From contig NZ_KV813662.1 in the NCBI RefSeq assembly GCF_001813675.1, positions 159,652 to 206,211 on the forward strand: 46,560 nt of DNA, written 5' to 3'. Within the stretch, counting starts at the first letter, position 1; each line of letters begins with the position of its first letter. A program made the translations under genes and the position numbers. Source of the DNA: Streptococcus sp. HMSC078D09. Lineage in GTDB: Bacteria; Bacillota; Bacilli; Lactobacillales; Streptococcaceae. Under the pieces are notes generated by a model. The model worked only from the letters and a program-made list of their open reading frames with translations, made no database searches and was not told the origin of the DNA. Of the stretch, positions 34,247-43,772 are shown in pieces.

Positions 34247-36406
34247 TTAGATGACACAGCTTTCACATTGGTTGGCGCCAACTTCTCCACCATCATCTGT
34301 AAAGGTACGGACGTAGTAGATAGACTTGATACCCTTGTTAAAGGCGTAGTTCCGAAGGATAGACAAGTCACGAGTGGTTTGTTTGTTTTCAGTTTTCCAT
34401 TCGTAAAGACCCTTTGGAATATCGCTGCGCATAAAGAGAGTCAGTGAAAGACCTTGGTCTACATGCTCAGTTGCAGCAGCATAGACATCGATGACTTTTC
34501 GCATATCCATGTCGTAGGCAGAAGTGTAGTAAGGAATCGTTTCCGTTGACAATCCTGCTGCAGGGTAGTAGATCTTACCGATTTTCTTCTCTTGGCGTTC
34601 TTCAATCCGTTGTGTAATTGGGTGGATAGAAGCAGATACGTCATTGATGTAGCTGATAGATCCATTTGGTGCGACAGCTAGGCGGTTTTGGTGGTAAAGA
34701 CCATCTGCTTGAACTTTAGCACGCAGTTCTGCCCAATCCTCAGCACTTGGGATAAAGATATCTTTAAAGAGTTCTTTGACGCGATCAGATTTTGGTACAA
34801 ATTCTCCAGTCGTGTACTTATCAAAGTAAGTACCATTGGCATAATCAGATTTTTCGAAGTTGTGGAAGGTAACACCACGTTCGCGCGCAATGTTGTTTGA
34901 TTCTACGAGAGTCCAGTAGTTCATGAGCATGAAGTAGATGCTCGTAAACTCAATAGACTCCGGTGATCCGTATTCGATCAATTGTTGGGCAAGGTAGCTA
35001 TGAAGTCCCATGGCTCCAAGACCAAAGGTATGCGCCAGTTTATTTCCGTGGTCAATAGTTGGAACGGCTACGATATGAGAGCTATCTGTAACGAAGGTCA
35101 AAGCACGAACCATGGCACGAATCGAACGACCAAAATCAGGTGAAGTCATCATGTTAACTACGTTGGTTGAACCAAGGTTACAGGAGACGTCTGTTCCCAT
35201 TTGAACAAATTCTTGGGCATCGTTGATCAAGCTTGGTTCTTGAACTTGAAGGATCTCTGAACACAAGTTACTCATGATGATTTTTCCATCAACAGGGTTT
35301 GCCCGGTTAGCAGTATCAATGTTGACTACATATGGATAGCCAGATTCTTGTTGCAATTTAGAAATTTCAGTTTCCAAATCACGTGCCTTAATTTTAGTCT
35401 TGCGGATATTTGGATTAGCAACCAACTCATCGTATTTTTCAGTGATGTCGATGTAGTTAAATGGTACTCCGTATTCACGTTCCACAGAGTATGGGCTGAA
35501 GAGGTACATTTCTTCATTCTTACGCGCCAACTCGTAGAACTTGTCTGGCACGACGACCCCAAGTGAGAGAGTCTTCACCCGAACTTTTTCATCAGCATTT
35601 TCTTTCTTAGTTGAAAGGAAGGCGATGATGTCTGGGTGGAAGACGTTGAGGTAAACCACCCCAGCCCCTTGGCGTTGTCCCAATTGGTTAGAGTAAGAGA
35701 AGCTATCTTCGAAGAGTTTCATAACTGGAACCACTCCAGAAGCGGCTCCTTCATACCCTTTGATTGGTGCTCCAGCTTCACGAAGGTTGCTGAGAGAAAT
35801 CCCAACCCCACCACCGATACGAGACAGTTGAAGGGCAGAGTTGATGGAACGTCCGATCGCATTCATATCATCGGTTACTTGGATCAAGAAACATGATACC
35901 AATTCCCCACGGCGGGCACGTCCAGCGTTTAAGAAAGAAGGAGTAGCTGGTTGGTAGCGTTGGTGGATAATTTCGTTTGCGATGTCTCGCGCGATAGCTT
36001 CATTTCCATCAGCAAAATAGAGAGCATTGAAAAAGACACGGTCTTCCATGCTTTCAAGATAGTATTCTCCATCATTTGTTTTCAAAGCGTATTGGTTATA
36101 GAATTTGTAGGCCGCCATGAAGGACTTGAATTGGAAGTTTTGATCTTTGATAAATTGGGCCAATTCCTCTAAAAATTCAGGACGGTATTTCTCGATAAAA
36201 GCTCTCTCAATGTAATTGTGCTCGAGAAGGTACTGAATCTTGTCTGTAATCGAGTCAAAGGTTTTAGTATTTGGTACAACATTTTCTTTAAAGAACGCAT
36301 CCAAAGCTTCTTTATCTTTATGAAGCATGATTTGGCCGTTTACTGGACGGTTGATTTCATTGTTAAGACGAAAATACGTCACATCTTCAAGAGATTTTAA
36401 TCCCAT
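34247..36406 (-). CDS. nrdE: Class Ib ribonucleotide reductase, alpha subunit (NrdE)
   Basis: Catalytic subunit that reduces ribonucleoside diphosphates to deoxyribonucleotides. Seen: the conserved PATPSFLNAG and LVSCFLIQV region (about 153-178) with the first active-site Cys, NLCSEILQVQEP (about 383-394) with the central Cys/Glu, and the C-terminal redox pair CESC before the final VI, which NrdH reduces. The 719-residue length without an N-terminal ATP cone fits class Ib. An AAAGGA ribosome site precedes the ATG. Lies between nrdH and nrdF in the usual order. Confidence 0.96.
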   Translation of the reverse strand: MGLKSLEDVTYFRLNNEINRPVNGQIMLHKDKEALDAFFKENVVPNTKTFDSITDKIQYLLEHNYIERAFIEKYRPEFLEELAQFIKDQNFQFKSFMAAYKFYNQYALKTNDGEYYLESMEDRVFFNALYFADGNEAIARDIANEIIHQRYQPATPSFLNAGRARRGELVSCFLIQVTDDMNAIGRSINSALQLSRIGGGVGISLSNLREAGAPIKGYEGAASGVVPVMKLFEDSFSYSNQLGQRQGAGVVYLNVFHPDIIAFLSTKKENADEKVRVKTLSLGVVVPDKFYELARKNEEMYLFSPYSVEREYGVPFNYIDITEKYDELVANPNIRKTKIKARDLETEISKLQQESGYPYVVNIDTANRANPVDGKIIMSNLCSEILQVQEPSLINDAQEFVQMGTDVSCNLGSTNVVNMMTSPDFGRSIRAMVRALTFVTDSSHIVAVPTIDHGNKLAHTFGLGAMGLHSYLAQQLIEYGSPESIEFTSIYFMLMNYWTLVESNNIARERGVTFHNFEKSDYANGTYFDKYTTGEFVPKSDRVKELFKDIFIPSAEDWAELRAKVQADGLYHQNRLAVAPNGSISYINDVSASIHPITQRIEERQEKKIGKIYYPAAGLSTETIPYYTSAYDMDMRKVIDVYAAATEHVDQGLSLTLFMRSDIPKGLYEWKTENKQTTRDLSILRNYAFNKGIKSIYYVRTFTDDGGEVGANQCESCVI

Positions 36407-36425
36407 AATAATCCTTTTCTAGTTC

Positions 36426-36494
36426 AAAAAAATGAAGAGGAGAAGTCCTCTCTTTCCAAGTAAAAAGTCTAGTGTTAGGTTGCTAACGCTAGAC
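36426..36494 (-). terminator. Two terminator-like hairpins between nrdH and nrdE
   Basis: Read leftward: GTCTAGCGTTAG-CAAC-CTAACACTAGAC (11 of 12 pairs; 36467-36494) followed by T5, then GAGGA-CTTC-TCCTC (36437-36450) followed four bases later by T7. Both precede the nrdE start, and no clear promoter lies after them. Confidence 0.7.
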
Positions 36495-36520
36495 CCTATT
36501 TAAGCAAAATACTGTGTTTA

Positions 36521-36739
36521 TTAAGAAAGTTTCTTCAACTTAGCTGGTTGAAAACCAGAAAATACTTCATCCGGTGTTTGAATAACTGGAGCAGCATTGA
36601 AGCCAAGGTTCTTAACATGCTCTACAAATTCTGGCTGTTCATCTAAGTTAATTTCGCGGTATTCCACATGATTGCTATCGAGGAATCGCTTGGTCATTTT
36701 GCATTGAACACAATTATTTTTTGAATAAATGGTTACCAT
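36521..36739 (-). CDS. nrdH: Glutaredoxin-like protein NrdH
   Basis: A 72-residue thioredoxin-fold electron donor to NrdE. The active site C10-V-Q-C13 is visible, as are the cis-Pro region NAAPVI (about 48-53) and FSGFQPAKL at the C-terminus, which corresponds to the family's WSGFRP block. First gene of nrdHEF, with an AGGAG ribosome site somewhat far (about 11 bases) from the ATG. Consensus promoter and NrdR boxes lie upstream. Confidence 0.94.
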   Translation of the reverse strand: MVTIYSKNNCVQCKMTKRFLDSNHVEYREINLDEQPEFVEHVKNLGFNAAPVIQTPDEVFSGFQPAKLKKLS

Positions 36740-36778
36740 TTCTTTTTCGTTCTCCTATCGAAATATAAATCTGTAAAC

Positions 36779-36807
36779 AGTATAAACAAAATCCAGCAAC
36801 TTGTCAA
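36779..36807 (-). promoter_or_regulatory. nrdH promoter
   Basis: Read leftward, consensus TTGACA (36802-36807), 17 bases, TATACT (36779-36784). Confidence 0.88.
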
Positions 36808-36814
36808 CAAAATA

Positions 36815-36830
36815 AAACTAAATATTGTGC
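36815..36830 (-). promoter_or_regulatory. NrdR box 2 (weaker)
   Basis: AAACTAAATATTGTGC agrees with box 1 at 12 of 16 positions. It sits eight bases upstream of the -35 box. Confidence 0.6.
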
Positions 36831-36855
36831 AAAGATATGAAATGGGGTTTTTAAA

Positions 36856-36871
36856 ACACAATATATTGTGG
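36856..36871 (-). promoter_or_regulatory. NrdR box 1
   Basis: ACACAATATATTGTGG is almost exactly the palindromic NrdR box (ACACTATATATTGTGT type). It is 41 bases from box 2, close to four helical turns, so both face the same side of the DNA. Confidence 0.8.
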
Positions 36872-36986
36872 TGAACGGAAATTGAGAAATTCCAAGAAAT
36901 GGGATAGGAATAGGCTTTAAAGCATCTTTAATTAGTTATAATTTTTTTGTGAATCAATATCCTGTGGTACACTTGCTTCTTTTTAT

Positions 36987-37016
36987 TTGAAAGCGGAGGA
37001 AAATGTTACTTATAAT
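36987..37016 (+). promoter_or_regulatory. Possible distal promoter for ptsH
   Basis: TTGAAA (36987-36992), 18 bases, TATAAT (37011-37016). It would give a leader of nearly 200 bases or a separate small RNA. Confidence 0.45.
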
Positions 37017-37123
37017 ATAGTAGAAAATTGAAAAGATATTTTCTCCATTCTTCAGGTACTTCTTAGAATGTATCTAAATTGGGATTTTTCGCAGTCTTTT
37101 TCTGTAAGTCAGTGATAAAAATC

Positions 37124-37152
37124 TTGAAAAAAATTTCAAAAGATGATATAAT
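37124..37152 (+). promoter_or_regulatory. Main ptsH promoter
   Basis: TTGAAA (37124-37129), 17 bases, TATAAT (37147-37152) with extended TGA. 63 bases from the ptsH ATG. Confidence 0.82.
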
Positions 37153-37215
37153 ACCAAATTGTAAGGGTTATCAAAAGGTAACTCAAAAACTATTTTTTAA
37201 AAGGAGAGTCCAATT

Positions 37216-37479
37216 ATGGCTTCTAAAGATTTCCACATCGTGGCAGAAACAGGTATCCACGCACGTCCAGCAACTTTGTTGGTTCAAACTGCTAGCAAAT
37301 TTGCATCAGACATCACTCTTGAATACAAAGGTAAATCAGTTAACTTGAAATCAATCATGGGTGTTATGAGCCTTGGTGTTGGTCAAGGTGCTGACGTTGT
37401 AATTTCTGCTGAAGGTGCTGACGCTGATGATGCAATCGCAGCTATTTCAGAAACAATGACTAAAGAAGGATTGGCTTAA
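37216..37479 (+). CDS. ptsH: Phosphocarrier protein HPr (PtsH)
   Basis: General phosphocarrier of the sugar phosphotransferase system, 87 residues. H15 in TGIHARPAT takes phosphate from enzyme I and passes it to sugar-specific EIIA proteins; S46 in [11 protein letters not shown] is the HPr-kinase site that makes the CcpA co-repressor. A strong AAAAGGAGAG ribosome site precedes the ATG, and codon use is extremely biased, as for one of the most abundant proteins. Four bases separate it from ptsI. Confidence 0.98.
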   Translation: MASKDFHIVAETGIHARPATLLVQTASKFASDITLEYKGKSVNLKSIMGVMSLGVGQGADVVISAEGADADDAIAAISETMTKEGLA

Positions 37480-37483
37480 AAAT

Positions 37484-39217
37484 ATGACAAAAATGCTAAA
37501 AGGAATTGCAGCATCTGACGGTGTTGCCGTTGCTAAGGCATATTTGCTCATTCAACCAGACTTATCATTTGAGACTGTTTCAGTCGAAGATACAAGTGCA
37601 GAAGAAGCTCGTTTGGATGCAGCTCTTGAAGCTTCACAAAACGAGCTTTCTCTTATTCGGGAGAATGCAGTAGCAAGCCTTGGTGAAGAAGCAGCGCAAG
37701 TTTTTGATGCGCATATGATGGTTCTCGCTGACCCTGAAATGATTGGTCAGATCAAAGAAACGATTCGTACGAAAAAAATCAATGCAGAGGCTGGCTTGAA
37801 AGAAGTCACTGACATGTTCATTGCAATCTTTGAAGGAATGGAAGACAATCCTTACATGCAAGAACGTGCAGCAGACATTCGCGACGTTACCAAACGTGTC
37901 CTTGCCAACTTGCTTGGTAAGAAATTGCCAAACCCTGCTTCTATCAATGAAGAAGCAATCGTGGTAGCGCATGACTTGACACCATCTGATACAGCTCAGT
38001 TGAACAAAAAGTACGTAAAAGCCTTTGTTACTAACATCGGTGGACGTACCAGTCACTCAGCTATCATGGCGCGTACACTTGAAATCGCAGCTGTTTTGGG
38101 TACAAATAACATTACAGAACTTGTCAAAGATGGTGATGTTTTGGCTGTTTCAGGGATCACTGGTGAAGTGGTGATCAACCCTACTGAAGAACAAATCGCA
38201 GCCTTCAAAGCAGCTGGTGAAGCTTATGCCAAACAAAAAGCTGAATGGGCTCTCCTTAAAGATGCTCAAACAGTGACTGCTGATGGAAAACACTTCGAGT
38301 TGGCTGCCAACATCGGTACCCCTAAAGACGTTGAAGGTGTAAACGATAATGGTGCAGAGGCAGTTGGTCTCTATCGTACAGAATTCTTGTACATGGATTC
38401 TCAAGACTTCCCAACAGAAGATGACCAATACGAAGCCTACAAAGCTGTTCTTGAAGGTATGAACGGTAAACCTGTTGTCGTTCGTACAATGGATATTGGT
38501 GGGGATAAAGAACTTCCTTACTTCGATCTTCCTAAAGAAATGAACCCATTCTTGGGTTACCGTGCTTTGCGTATTTCTATCTCTGAAACTGGTAATCAAA
38601 TGTTCCGTACACAATTGCGTGCCTTGCTTCGGGCATCTGTCCACGGTAAATTGCGGATCATGTTCCCAATGGTTGCTTTGTTGACTGAGTTCCGTACAGC
38701 TAAAGGTATTCTTGAAGAAGAAAAAGCGAAATTGCTTGCTGAAGGTGTTGCTGTGGCAGATGATATCCAAGTAGGGATCATGATTGAAATCCCAGCTGCT
38801 GCGATGCTTGCGGACCAATTTGCTAAGGAAGTTGATTTCTTCTCAATTGGTACAAACGACTTGATCCAATACACAATGGCTGCTGACCGTATGAACGAAC
38901 AAGTTTCATACCTTTACCAACCATATAACCCATCTATCCTTCGTTTGATCAACAACGTGATCAAGGCGGCTCACGCTGAAGGCAAATGGGCTGGTATGTG
39001 TGGTGAAATGGCCGGTGACCAAACTGCTGTTCCACTTCTTGTCGGAATGGGCTTGGATGAGTTCTCTATGTCAGCTACATCTGTCCTTCGTACACGTAGC
39101 TTGATGAAGAAACTCGACACAGCTAAAATGCAAGAATACGCTAACCGTGCTCTTACTGAATGTTCAACAATGGAAGAAGTTCTTGAACTTTCAAAAGAAT
39201 ACGTGAACGTAGACTAA
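37484..39217 (+). CDS. ptsI: PTS enzyme I (PtsI)
   Basis: Phosphoenolpyruvate-protein phosphotransferase that phosphorylates HPr. Active-site H191 lies in [12 protein letters not shown]. The C-terminal barrel shows [10 protein letters not shown] (about 288-297) and the PEP-utilising block [17 protein letters not shown] (about 453-469), plus the GMCGEMAGD loop with the catalytic Cys near 504. The 577-residue length is normal. Co-transcribed with ptsH and followed by a terminator. Confidence 0.98.
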   Translation: MTKMLKGIAASDGVAVAKAYLLIQPDLSFETVSVEDTSAEEARLDAALEASQNELSLIRENAVASLGEEAAQVFDAHMMVLADPEMIGQIKETIRTKKINAEAGLKEVTDMFIAIFEGMEDNPYMQERAADIRDVTKRVLANLLGKKLPNPASINEEAIVVAHDLTPSDTAQLNKKYVKAFVTNIGGRTSHSAIMARTLEIAAVLGTNNITELVKDGDVLAVSGITGEVVINPTEEQIAAFKAAGEAYAKQKAEWALLKDAQTVTADGKHFELAANIGTPKDVEGVNDNGAEAVGLYRTEFLYMDSQDFPTEDDQYEAYKAVLEGMNGKPVVVRTMDIGGDKELPYFDLPKEMNPFLGYRALRISISETGNQMFRTQLRALLRASVHGKLRIMFPMVALLTEFRTAKGILEEEKAKLLAEGVAVADDIQVGIMIEIPAAAMLADQFAKEVDFFSIGTNDLIQYTMAADRMNEQVSYLYQPYNPSILRLINNVIKAAHAEGKWAGMCGEMAGDQTAVPLLVGMGLDEFSMSATSVLRTRSLMKKLDTAKMQEYANRALTECSTMEEVLELSKEYVNVD

Positions 39218-39227
39218 GAATTCAACA

Positions 39228-39259
39228 AGACTAAGACAAATCTGTCTTAGTCTTTTTTT
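39228..39259 (+). terminator. Intrinsic terminator after ptsI
   Basis: AAGACTAAGACA pairs with TGTCTTAGTCTT around a short loop, then T7. Confidence 0.93.
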
Positions 39260-39340
39260 ACATTGTTCATAAAAATGTTCATTTTATTCGTAATAAACTA
39301 GTTAGTAATAAAAATAGTGATTTAAATGTTCGGTTTTTGT

Positions 39341-39368
39341 TTGATTTTCCTCGTATATATAGTATAAT
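39341..39368 (+). promoter_or_regulatory. Distal glgB promoter
   Basis: TTGATT (39341-39346), 16 bases, TATAAT (39363-39368). Confidence 0.6.
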
Positions 39369-39472
39369 CGTAAGTAAGATAAGGAGGATGACCAAGGAAG
39401 GATCGAAAAGGTTCGGGAAAGAAAATGGAAAAACTTTTCCTGATAATTTTACATGATTTTACAGGAATCAAC

Positions 39473-39501
39473 TTGAAAATTAAGTGATTTTATAGTAGAA
39501 T
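39473..39501 (+). promoter_or_regulatory. Proximal glgB promoter
   Basis: TTGAAA (39473-39478), 17 bases, TAGAAT (39496-39501). Confidence 0.7.
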
Positions 39502-39511
39502 AATACCAAAT

Positions 39512-39525
39512 AGAAAACGCTTTCA
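39512..39525 (+). promoter_or_regulatory. cre site downstream of the glgB start of transcription
   Basis: AGAAAACGCTTTCA matches TGNNARCGNTNNCA except for the first base. Its place just after both promoters suggests a CcpA roadblock. Confidence 0.72.
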
Positions 39526-39545
39526 AAAAGCAAAGAGGTGAGTAT

Positions 39546-41453
39546 ATGGATAGAAGCACAGACTTATGGACATTTGGAAGAGGGGATAATTTCCATCTTC
39601 AAGAGTACTTAGGAGCTCACAAGGAAACAAGGGGAGAACAAGAAGGCTTTACCTTCCGTGTTTGGGCTCCCAATGCTCAGGCGGTGGATCTGATTGGTGA
39701 TTTCACTGATTGGGAAGCTCGTAAAATTCCAATGGTTCGTAATGAAGGAGGCGTCTGGGAAGTCTTCTGTTCCGATGCAAAAGAGGGAGATATATACAAG
39801 TATTTGGTGACTCGACAAAATGGTCATCAGGTGCAAAAAATCGATCCTCTAGCATTATGGATGGAAAAGAGACCCAATACAGGATCTATTATTAAGACCA
39901 TTCCAGAGAAAAACTGGAAAGATGGTCTCTGGAGAGCACGCCGCAAAAAACTTGGTTTTAAGGAACGACCTGTTAATATTTATGAGGTTCACGCAGGATC
40001 GTGGAAACGTAATGAGGATCACAGTTCCTATACCTTCAAACAACTAAAAGAAGAATTGATTCCATATTTGGTGGAGATGAACTACACCCACGTGGAATTT
40101 ATGCCAGTGATGGCCCATCCATTGGGCTTGAGTTGGGGCTATCAGCTCATGGGATATTTTGCACTCGAGCAGACTTATGGTAGCCCAGAAGAGTTTCAAG
40201 ACTTCGTGGAAGAATGCCACCTCAACAATATCGGAGTGATCGTGGATTGGGTACCAGGACATTTCATTATCAATGATGATGCCTTGGCTTATTATGATGG
40301 AACACCAACCTTTGAATACCAGGATGAACATCGTGCTCATAACTACGGATGGGGAGCCTTGAACTTCGATTTAGGGAAGAATCAAGTCCAGTCATTCTTG
40401 ATTTCTAGTTTGAAGTTTTGGATTGATACCTATCATTTAGATGGGATTCGGGTCGATGCTGTGAGCAATATGCTCTATCTTGACTACGATAGCGGTCCAT
40501 GGACACCAAATATTGATGGTGGAAACCTCAACTACGAAGGCGTTCATTTCCTTAGACGGTTGAATGCGATTATCAAGAACGAACACCCAGATGTCATGAT
40601 GATTGCAGAAGAAAGTTCTGCTGGTCAAAAGATCACGGGTCCTGAAGAAGAAGGTGGACTTGGCTTTGACTATAAATGGAATATGGGGTGGATGAATGAT
40701 ATCCTTCGATTCTACGAAGAAGATCCCATCTACCGGAAATTTGACTTTAACCTGGTAACCTTTAGTTTCATGTATGCATTTTCTGAAAACTTCTTACTAC
40801 CATTCTCACACGATGAAGTGGTGCATGGTAAGAAGAGTTTGATGCATAAGATGTGGGGAGATCGTTACAATCAATTTGCTGGACTCCGTAACCTCTTGAC
40901 CTATCAGATTTGCCATCCAGGTAAGAAATTACTCTTTATGGGTTCAGAATTTGGTCAATTTTTAGAATGGAAGTCAGAAGAGCAACTGGAATGGGGCAAT
41001 CTAGAGGATGAAATGAATGCGAAGATGCGTCGTTTCACTTCTCAGCTCAATCATTTCTACAAAGAACACAAGGAATTGTGGGAGATTGATGATAGCTTTG
41101 ATGGCTTAGAGATTATTGATGCAGATAACCGGGATCAGAGCGTCTTGTCTATGATCCGGAAAAATCGTAAAGGCGATCTTTTGGTGTGCGTCTTCAATAT
41201 GGCACCAGTGGAACGCAAGGACTTTACGATTGGTGTGCCTGTATCAGCGGTCTATGAAGAAATTTGGAATACAGAATTAGAAGAATGGGGAGGTGTCTGG
41301 AAAGAGCACAATCCGACAGTTCAGTCTCAAGATGGACTGTGGAAGGATTATGAACAAACTTTGACCTTTACTTTGCCGGCTTTAGGGGCTAGCATTTGGA
41401 AGGTGAAACGGAAGGTTCGCAAAACGAAATCTAAAACATCAGATAAAAAATGA
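39546..41453 (+). CDS. glgB: 1,4-alpha-glucan branching enzyme (GlgB)
   Basis: GH13 enzyme that introduces alpha-1,6 branches into glycogen. An N-terminal CBM48 domain (about 35-115; [20 protein letters not shown]) precedes the barrel. Catalytic residues: nucleophile D304 in GIRVDAVSN, acid/base E355 in MMIAEESS and D423 in [10 protein letters not shown]. The 635-residue length is typical of the form with one N-terminal domain. The basic C-terminal tail ([15 protein letters not shown]) is unusual but short. An AAAGAGGTGAG ribosome site precedes the ATG. First gene of glgBCDA. Confidence 0.97.
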   Translation: MDRSTDLWTFGRGDNFHLQEYLGAHKETRGEQEGFTFRVWAPNAQAVDLIGDFTDWEARKIPMVRNEGGVWEVFCSDAKEGDIYKYLVTRQNGHQVQKIDPLALWMEKRPNTGSIIKTIPEKNWKDGLWRARRKKLGFKERPVNIYEVHAGSWKRNEDHSSYTFKQLKEELIPYLVEMNYTHVEFMPVMAHPLGLSWGYQLMGYFALEQTYGSPEEFQDFVEECHLNNIGVIVDWVPGHFIINDDALAYYDGTPTFEYQDEHRAHNYGWGALNFDLGKNQVQSFLISSLKFWIDTYHLDGIRVDAVSNMLYLDYDSGPWTPNIDGGNLNYEGVHFLRRLNAIIKNEHPDVMMIAEESSAGQKITGPEEEGGLGFDYKWNMGWMNDILRFYEEDPIYRKFDFNLVTFSFMYAFSENFLLPFSHDEVVHGKKSLMHKMWGDRYNQFAGLRNLLTYQICHPGKKLLFMGSEFGQFLEWKSEEQLEWGNLEDEMNAKMRRFTSQLNHFYKEHKELWEIDDSFDGLEIIDADNRDQSVLSMIRKNRKGDLLVCVFNMAPVERKDFTIGVPVSAVYEEIWNTELEEWGGVWKEHNPTVQSQDGLWKDYEQTLTFTLPALGASIWKVKRKVRKTKSKTSDKK

Positions 41454-41503
41454 TGATCGGTTGACTCTAAGGGAGTCCAAGCTTTAAAAAGAGGAAGTAG
41501 TCA

Positions 41504-42646
41504 ATGAAGAATGAAATGCTCGCTTTAATTCTTGCCGGTGGGCAAGGAACACGTCTTGGAAAATTAACCAAAAACATCGCGAAACCTGCGGTTCAATTTG
41601 GTGGGCGCTATCGGATTATCGATTTTGCTCTCTCAAACTGTGCCAACTCAGGAATTCACAATGTTGGTGTGATTACACAGTACCAACCCCTTGCACTTAA
41701 CAGCCATATTGGAAATGGTTCCAGCTGGGGCTTGGATGGAATCAATACAGGTGTGTCTATTCTCCAACCTTATTCAGCTAGTGAAGGAAATCGGTGGTTC
41801 GAAGGAACTAGTCATGCGATTCTTCAAAACATCGACTATATCGATAGCATCAATCCGGAATATGTCTTGATTCTATCTGGGGACCACATCTACAAGATGG
41901 ATTACGATGACATGCTTCAAGCGCACAAGGATAATAACGCAAGCTTGACTGTTGCCGTCCTAGATGTCCCTTTGAAGGAAGCAAGCCGTTTTGGAATCAT
42001 GAATACAGATGCTAATAATCGGATTGTCGAATTTGAAGAAAAACCAGCTGAACCAAAATCTACCAAGGCTTCCATGGGAATTTACATCTTTGACTGGGCT
42101 CGTCTGCGCAATATGTTGGTTGCTGCTGAAAAGAGTGATATCGATATGTCAGACTTCGGTAAAAATGTCATTCCAACGTATCTAGAATCAGGCGAAAGTG
42201 TTTATGCTTATGAATTCAATGGTTATTGGAAAGACGTTGGTACGATTGAGTCTCTTTGGGAAGCCAATATGGAATATATCGATCCAAATAATGCCTTGGA
42301 TAGTCGCGATCGTCACTGGAAAATCTATTCACGCAACCTCATTTCTCCACCGAACTTCTTTGGGGAAAATGGCCACATCGAAGATTCTCTTGTCGTCGAT
42401 GGTTGTTCGGTAGACGGTACAGTCAAACACTCCATCTTATCAACAGAAGCTCAAGTTCGTGAAGGAGCAGTTGTCGAAGATGCTGTCGTGATGAGCAATG
42501 CCATTATCGGTAAAGGAGCTGTTGTGAAACGCGCGATTATTGGAGAAGGCGCAGTCATTGCAGAAGGTGTCGTGATTGATGGAACAGAGGAAGTACAAGT
42601 TGTCGGTTACAATGAAAAAGTGGGGGTAGCAACAGATGAAGATTGA
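41504..42646 (+). CDS. glgC: Glucose-1-phosphate adenylyltransferase, catalytic subunit (GlgC)
   Basis: Makes ADP-glucose from ATP and glucose 1-phosphate, the committed step of glycogen synthesis. The nucleotide-binding [13 protein letters not shown] (about 10-22) is intact, as are [15 protein letters not shown], the metal-binding Asp in [11 protein letters not shown] (about 124-134) and the glucose-phosphate site [11 protein letters not shown]-terminal left-handed beta helix (about 295-380) follows. The 380-residue length is standard for Firmicutes. Its 3' end overlaps glgD by 11 bases. Confidence 0.96.
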   Translation: MKNEMLALILAGGQGTRLGKLTKNIAKPAVQFGGRYRIIDFALSNCANSGIHNVGVITQYQPLALNSHIGNGSSWGLDGINTGVSILQPYSASEGNRWFEGTSHAILQNIDYIDSINPEYVLILSGDHIYKMDYDDMLQAHKDNNASLTVAVLDVPLKEASRFGIMNTDANNRIVEFEEKPAEPKSTKASMGIYIFDWARLRNMLVAAEKSDIDMSDFGKNVIPTYLESGESVYAYEFNGYWKDVGTIESLWEANMEYIDPNNALDSRDRHWKIYSRNLISPPNFFGENGHIEDSLVVDGCSVDGTVKHSILSTEAQVREGAVVEDAVVMSNAIIGKGAVVKRAIIGEGAVIAEGVVIDGTEEVQVVGYNEKVGVATDED

Positions 42647-43772
42647 TAAATATTCAGCCATTTTAGGAAATACAGTTGGGTATCATGATATGTCCACTTT
42701 GACCAGCCATCGTCCGGTAGCCTCCCTACCGTTTGATGGGAAATACCGCTTGATTGACTTCCCATTGTCTAGCCTTGCGAATGCTGGTATTCGTAGTGTT
42801 TTTGGGATTTTCCAACAAGAAAATATTAGTTCGGTCTTTGACCATATTCGTTCAGGTCGTGAGTGGGGCTTGTCTACTTTATTGAGCCACTATTACCTCG
42901 GAATCTATAATACTCCAGTTGAAAATACAACGGTAGGGCCAGAATACTACCAACAATTATTGACCTATTTGAAACGGTCTGGTTCCAACCAAACAGTTGC
43001 TTTGAACTGTGATGTATTAATGAATATTGACCTCAACCAAATTTTCCACCTTCATAATACCATTGATCGTCCGATTACAGTGGTTTATAAGAAGTTGCAT
43101 CTTCAAAATATCTCTGAAGTCAATGCTGTCTTGAAAATTGATGAAACAGACCATGTTACAGAGCAAAGACTTTTTGATGGCAAGGATCCTGACGAAGTCT
43201 ACAACATGTCAACAGATGTCTTTATTGTGGACACTCCTTGGTTGATTGAAAAAATTGAAGAAGAAGCCAAGAAAGAATACCCACAAAAATTGCGCTATAT
43301 CTTGCGTGATTTGGCAGTGGAATACAATGCTTTTGCCTTTGAATATACAGGCTACCTTGCCAATATTCATTCAGTGGAATCCTACTACCAGGCAAACTTG
43401 GATATGTTGGAAAACCAAAAATTCATGAAGCTCTTTTCACCAAATCAAAAAGTGTATACGAAAGTGAAGAATGAAGAACCAACGTATTATTCCAAGACTT
43501 CACATATTAAATCGTCTCAATTTGCTTCGGGTAGTATTGTAGAAGGAACCGTTGAACGCTCCGTTGTTTCACGTCGAGTACACCTTCATCAAGGTTCAGA
43601 GGTCCGCAGTAGTCTTCTCTTCCCTGGTGTGGTGGTTCGTGAAAATGCAATCGTTGAACATGCTATCCTGGATAAGGGTGTCGAAGTGGCTGCTGGTGTG
43701 ACGATTCGTGGGACAGAAGAAGCACCTGTCGTGGTTAAAAAAGGAACGATTGTTACAGAGGATATTGTCTAA
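42636..43772 (+). CDS. glgD: Glucose-1-phosphate adenylyltransferase, regulatory subunit (GlgD)
   Basis: GlgC paralogue of 378 residues that partners GlgC. Where GlgC has the Gly-rich ATP loop, this protein reads [13 protein letters not shown], and the metal Asp region reads [11 protein letters not shown], so it is probably not catalytic alone. In S. mutans GlgC and GlgD form an active hetero-oligomer in which GlgD is modulatory; the same is inferred here. The beta-helix C-terminus is kept. It overlaps glgC by 11 bases and glgA by one base, indicating coupled translation. Confidence 0.94.
   Translation: MKIDKYSAILGNTVGYHDMSTLTSHRPVASLPFDGKYRLIDFPLSSLANAGIRSVFGIFQQENISSVFDHIRSGREWGLSTLLSHYYLGIYNTPVENTTVGPEYYQQLLTYLKRSGSNQTVALNCDVLMNIDLNQIFHLHNTIDRPITVVYKKLHLQNISEVNAVLKIDETDHVTEQRLFDGKDPDEVYNMSTDVFIVDTPWLIEKIEEEAKKEYPQKLRYILRDLAVEYNAFAFEYTGYLANIHSVESYYQANLDMLENQKFMKLFSPNQKVYTKVKNEEPTYYSKTSHIKSSQFASGSIVEGTVERSVVSRRVHLHQGSEVRSSLLFPGVVVRENAIVEHAILDKGVEVAAGVTIRGTEEAPVVVKKGTIVTEDIV

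Larger units (their letters stand above)
36740..37215. other. Divergent regulatory region between nrdH and ptsH
   Basis: A 476-base gap without a supportable gene. The left part holds the nrdH promoter and NrdR boxes, the right part one or two ptsH promoters and a weak CATTCT/AGAATG hairpin (37042-37070 region). The longest rightward frame (from 37079) runs across the ptsH promoter and start and is discarded. Confidence 0.7.
39260..39545 (+). other. Regulatory region upstream of glgB
   Basis: With the ptsI terminator this is a 328-base gap without a supportable gene. It holds two promoters, a cre and a GGAAAA/TTTTCC hairpin near 39428-39440. A 22-codon frame (ATG 39388) follows AAGGAGG with no spacing and is not credited. 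Confidence 0.6.

Noticed and set aside
37079..37348. 89-codon frame across the ptsH promoter and start
   Set aside because: Runs over the promoter and ribosome site of ptsH in another frame; shadow of ptsH.
39388..39456. 22-codon frame after AAGGAGG upstream of glgB
   Set aside because: No spacing between the ribosome site and the ATG; composition gives no coding signal.
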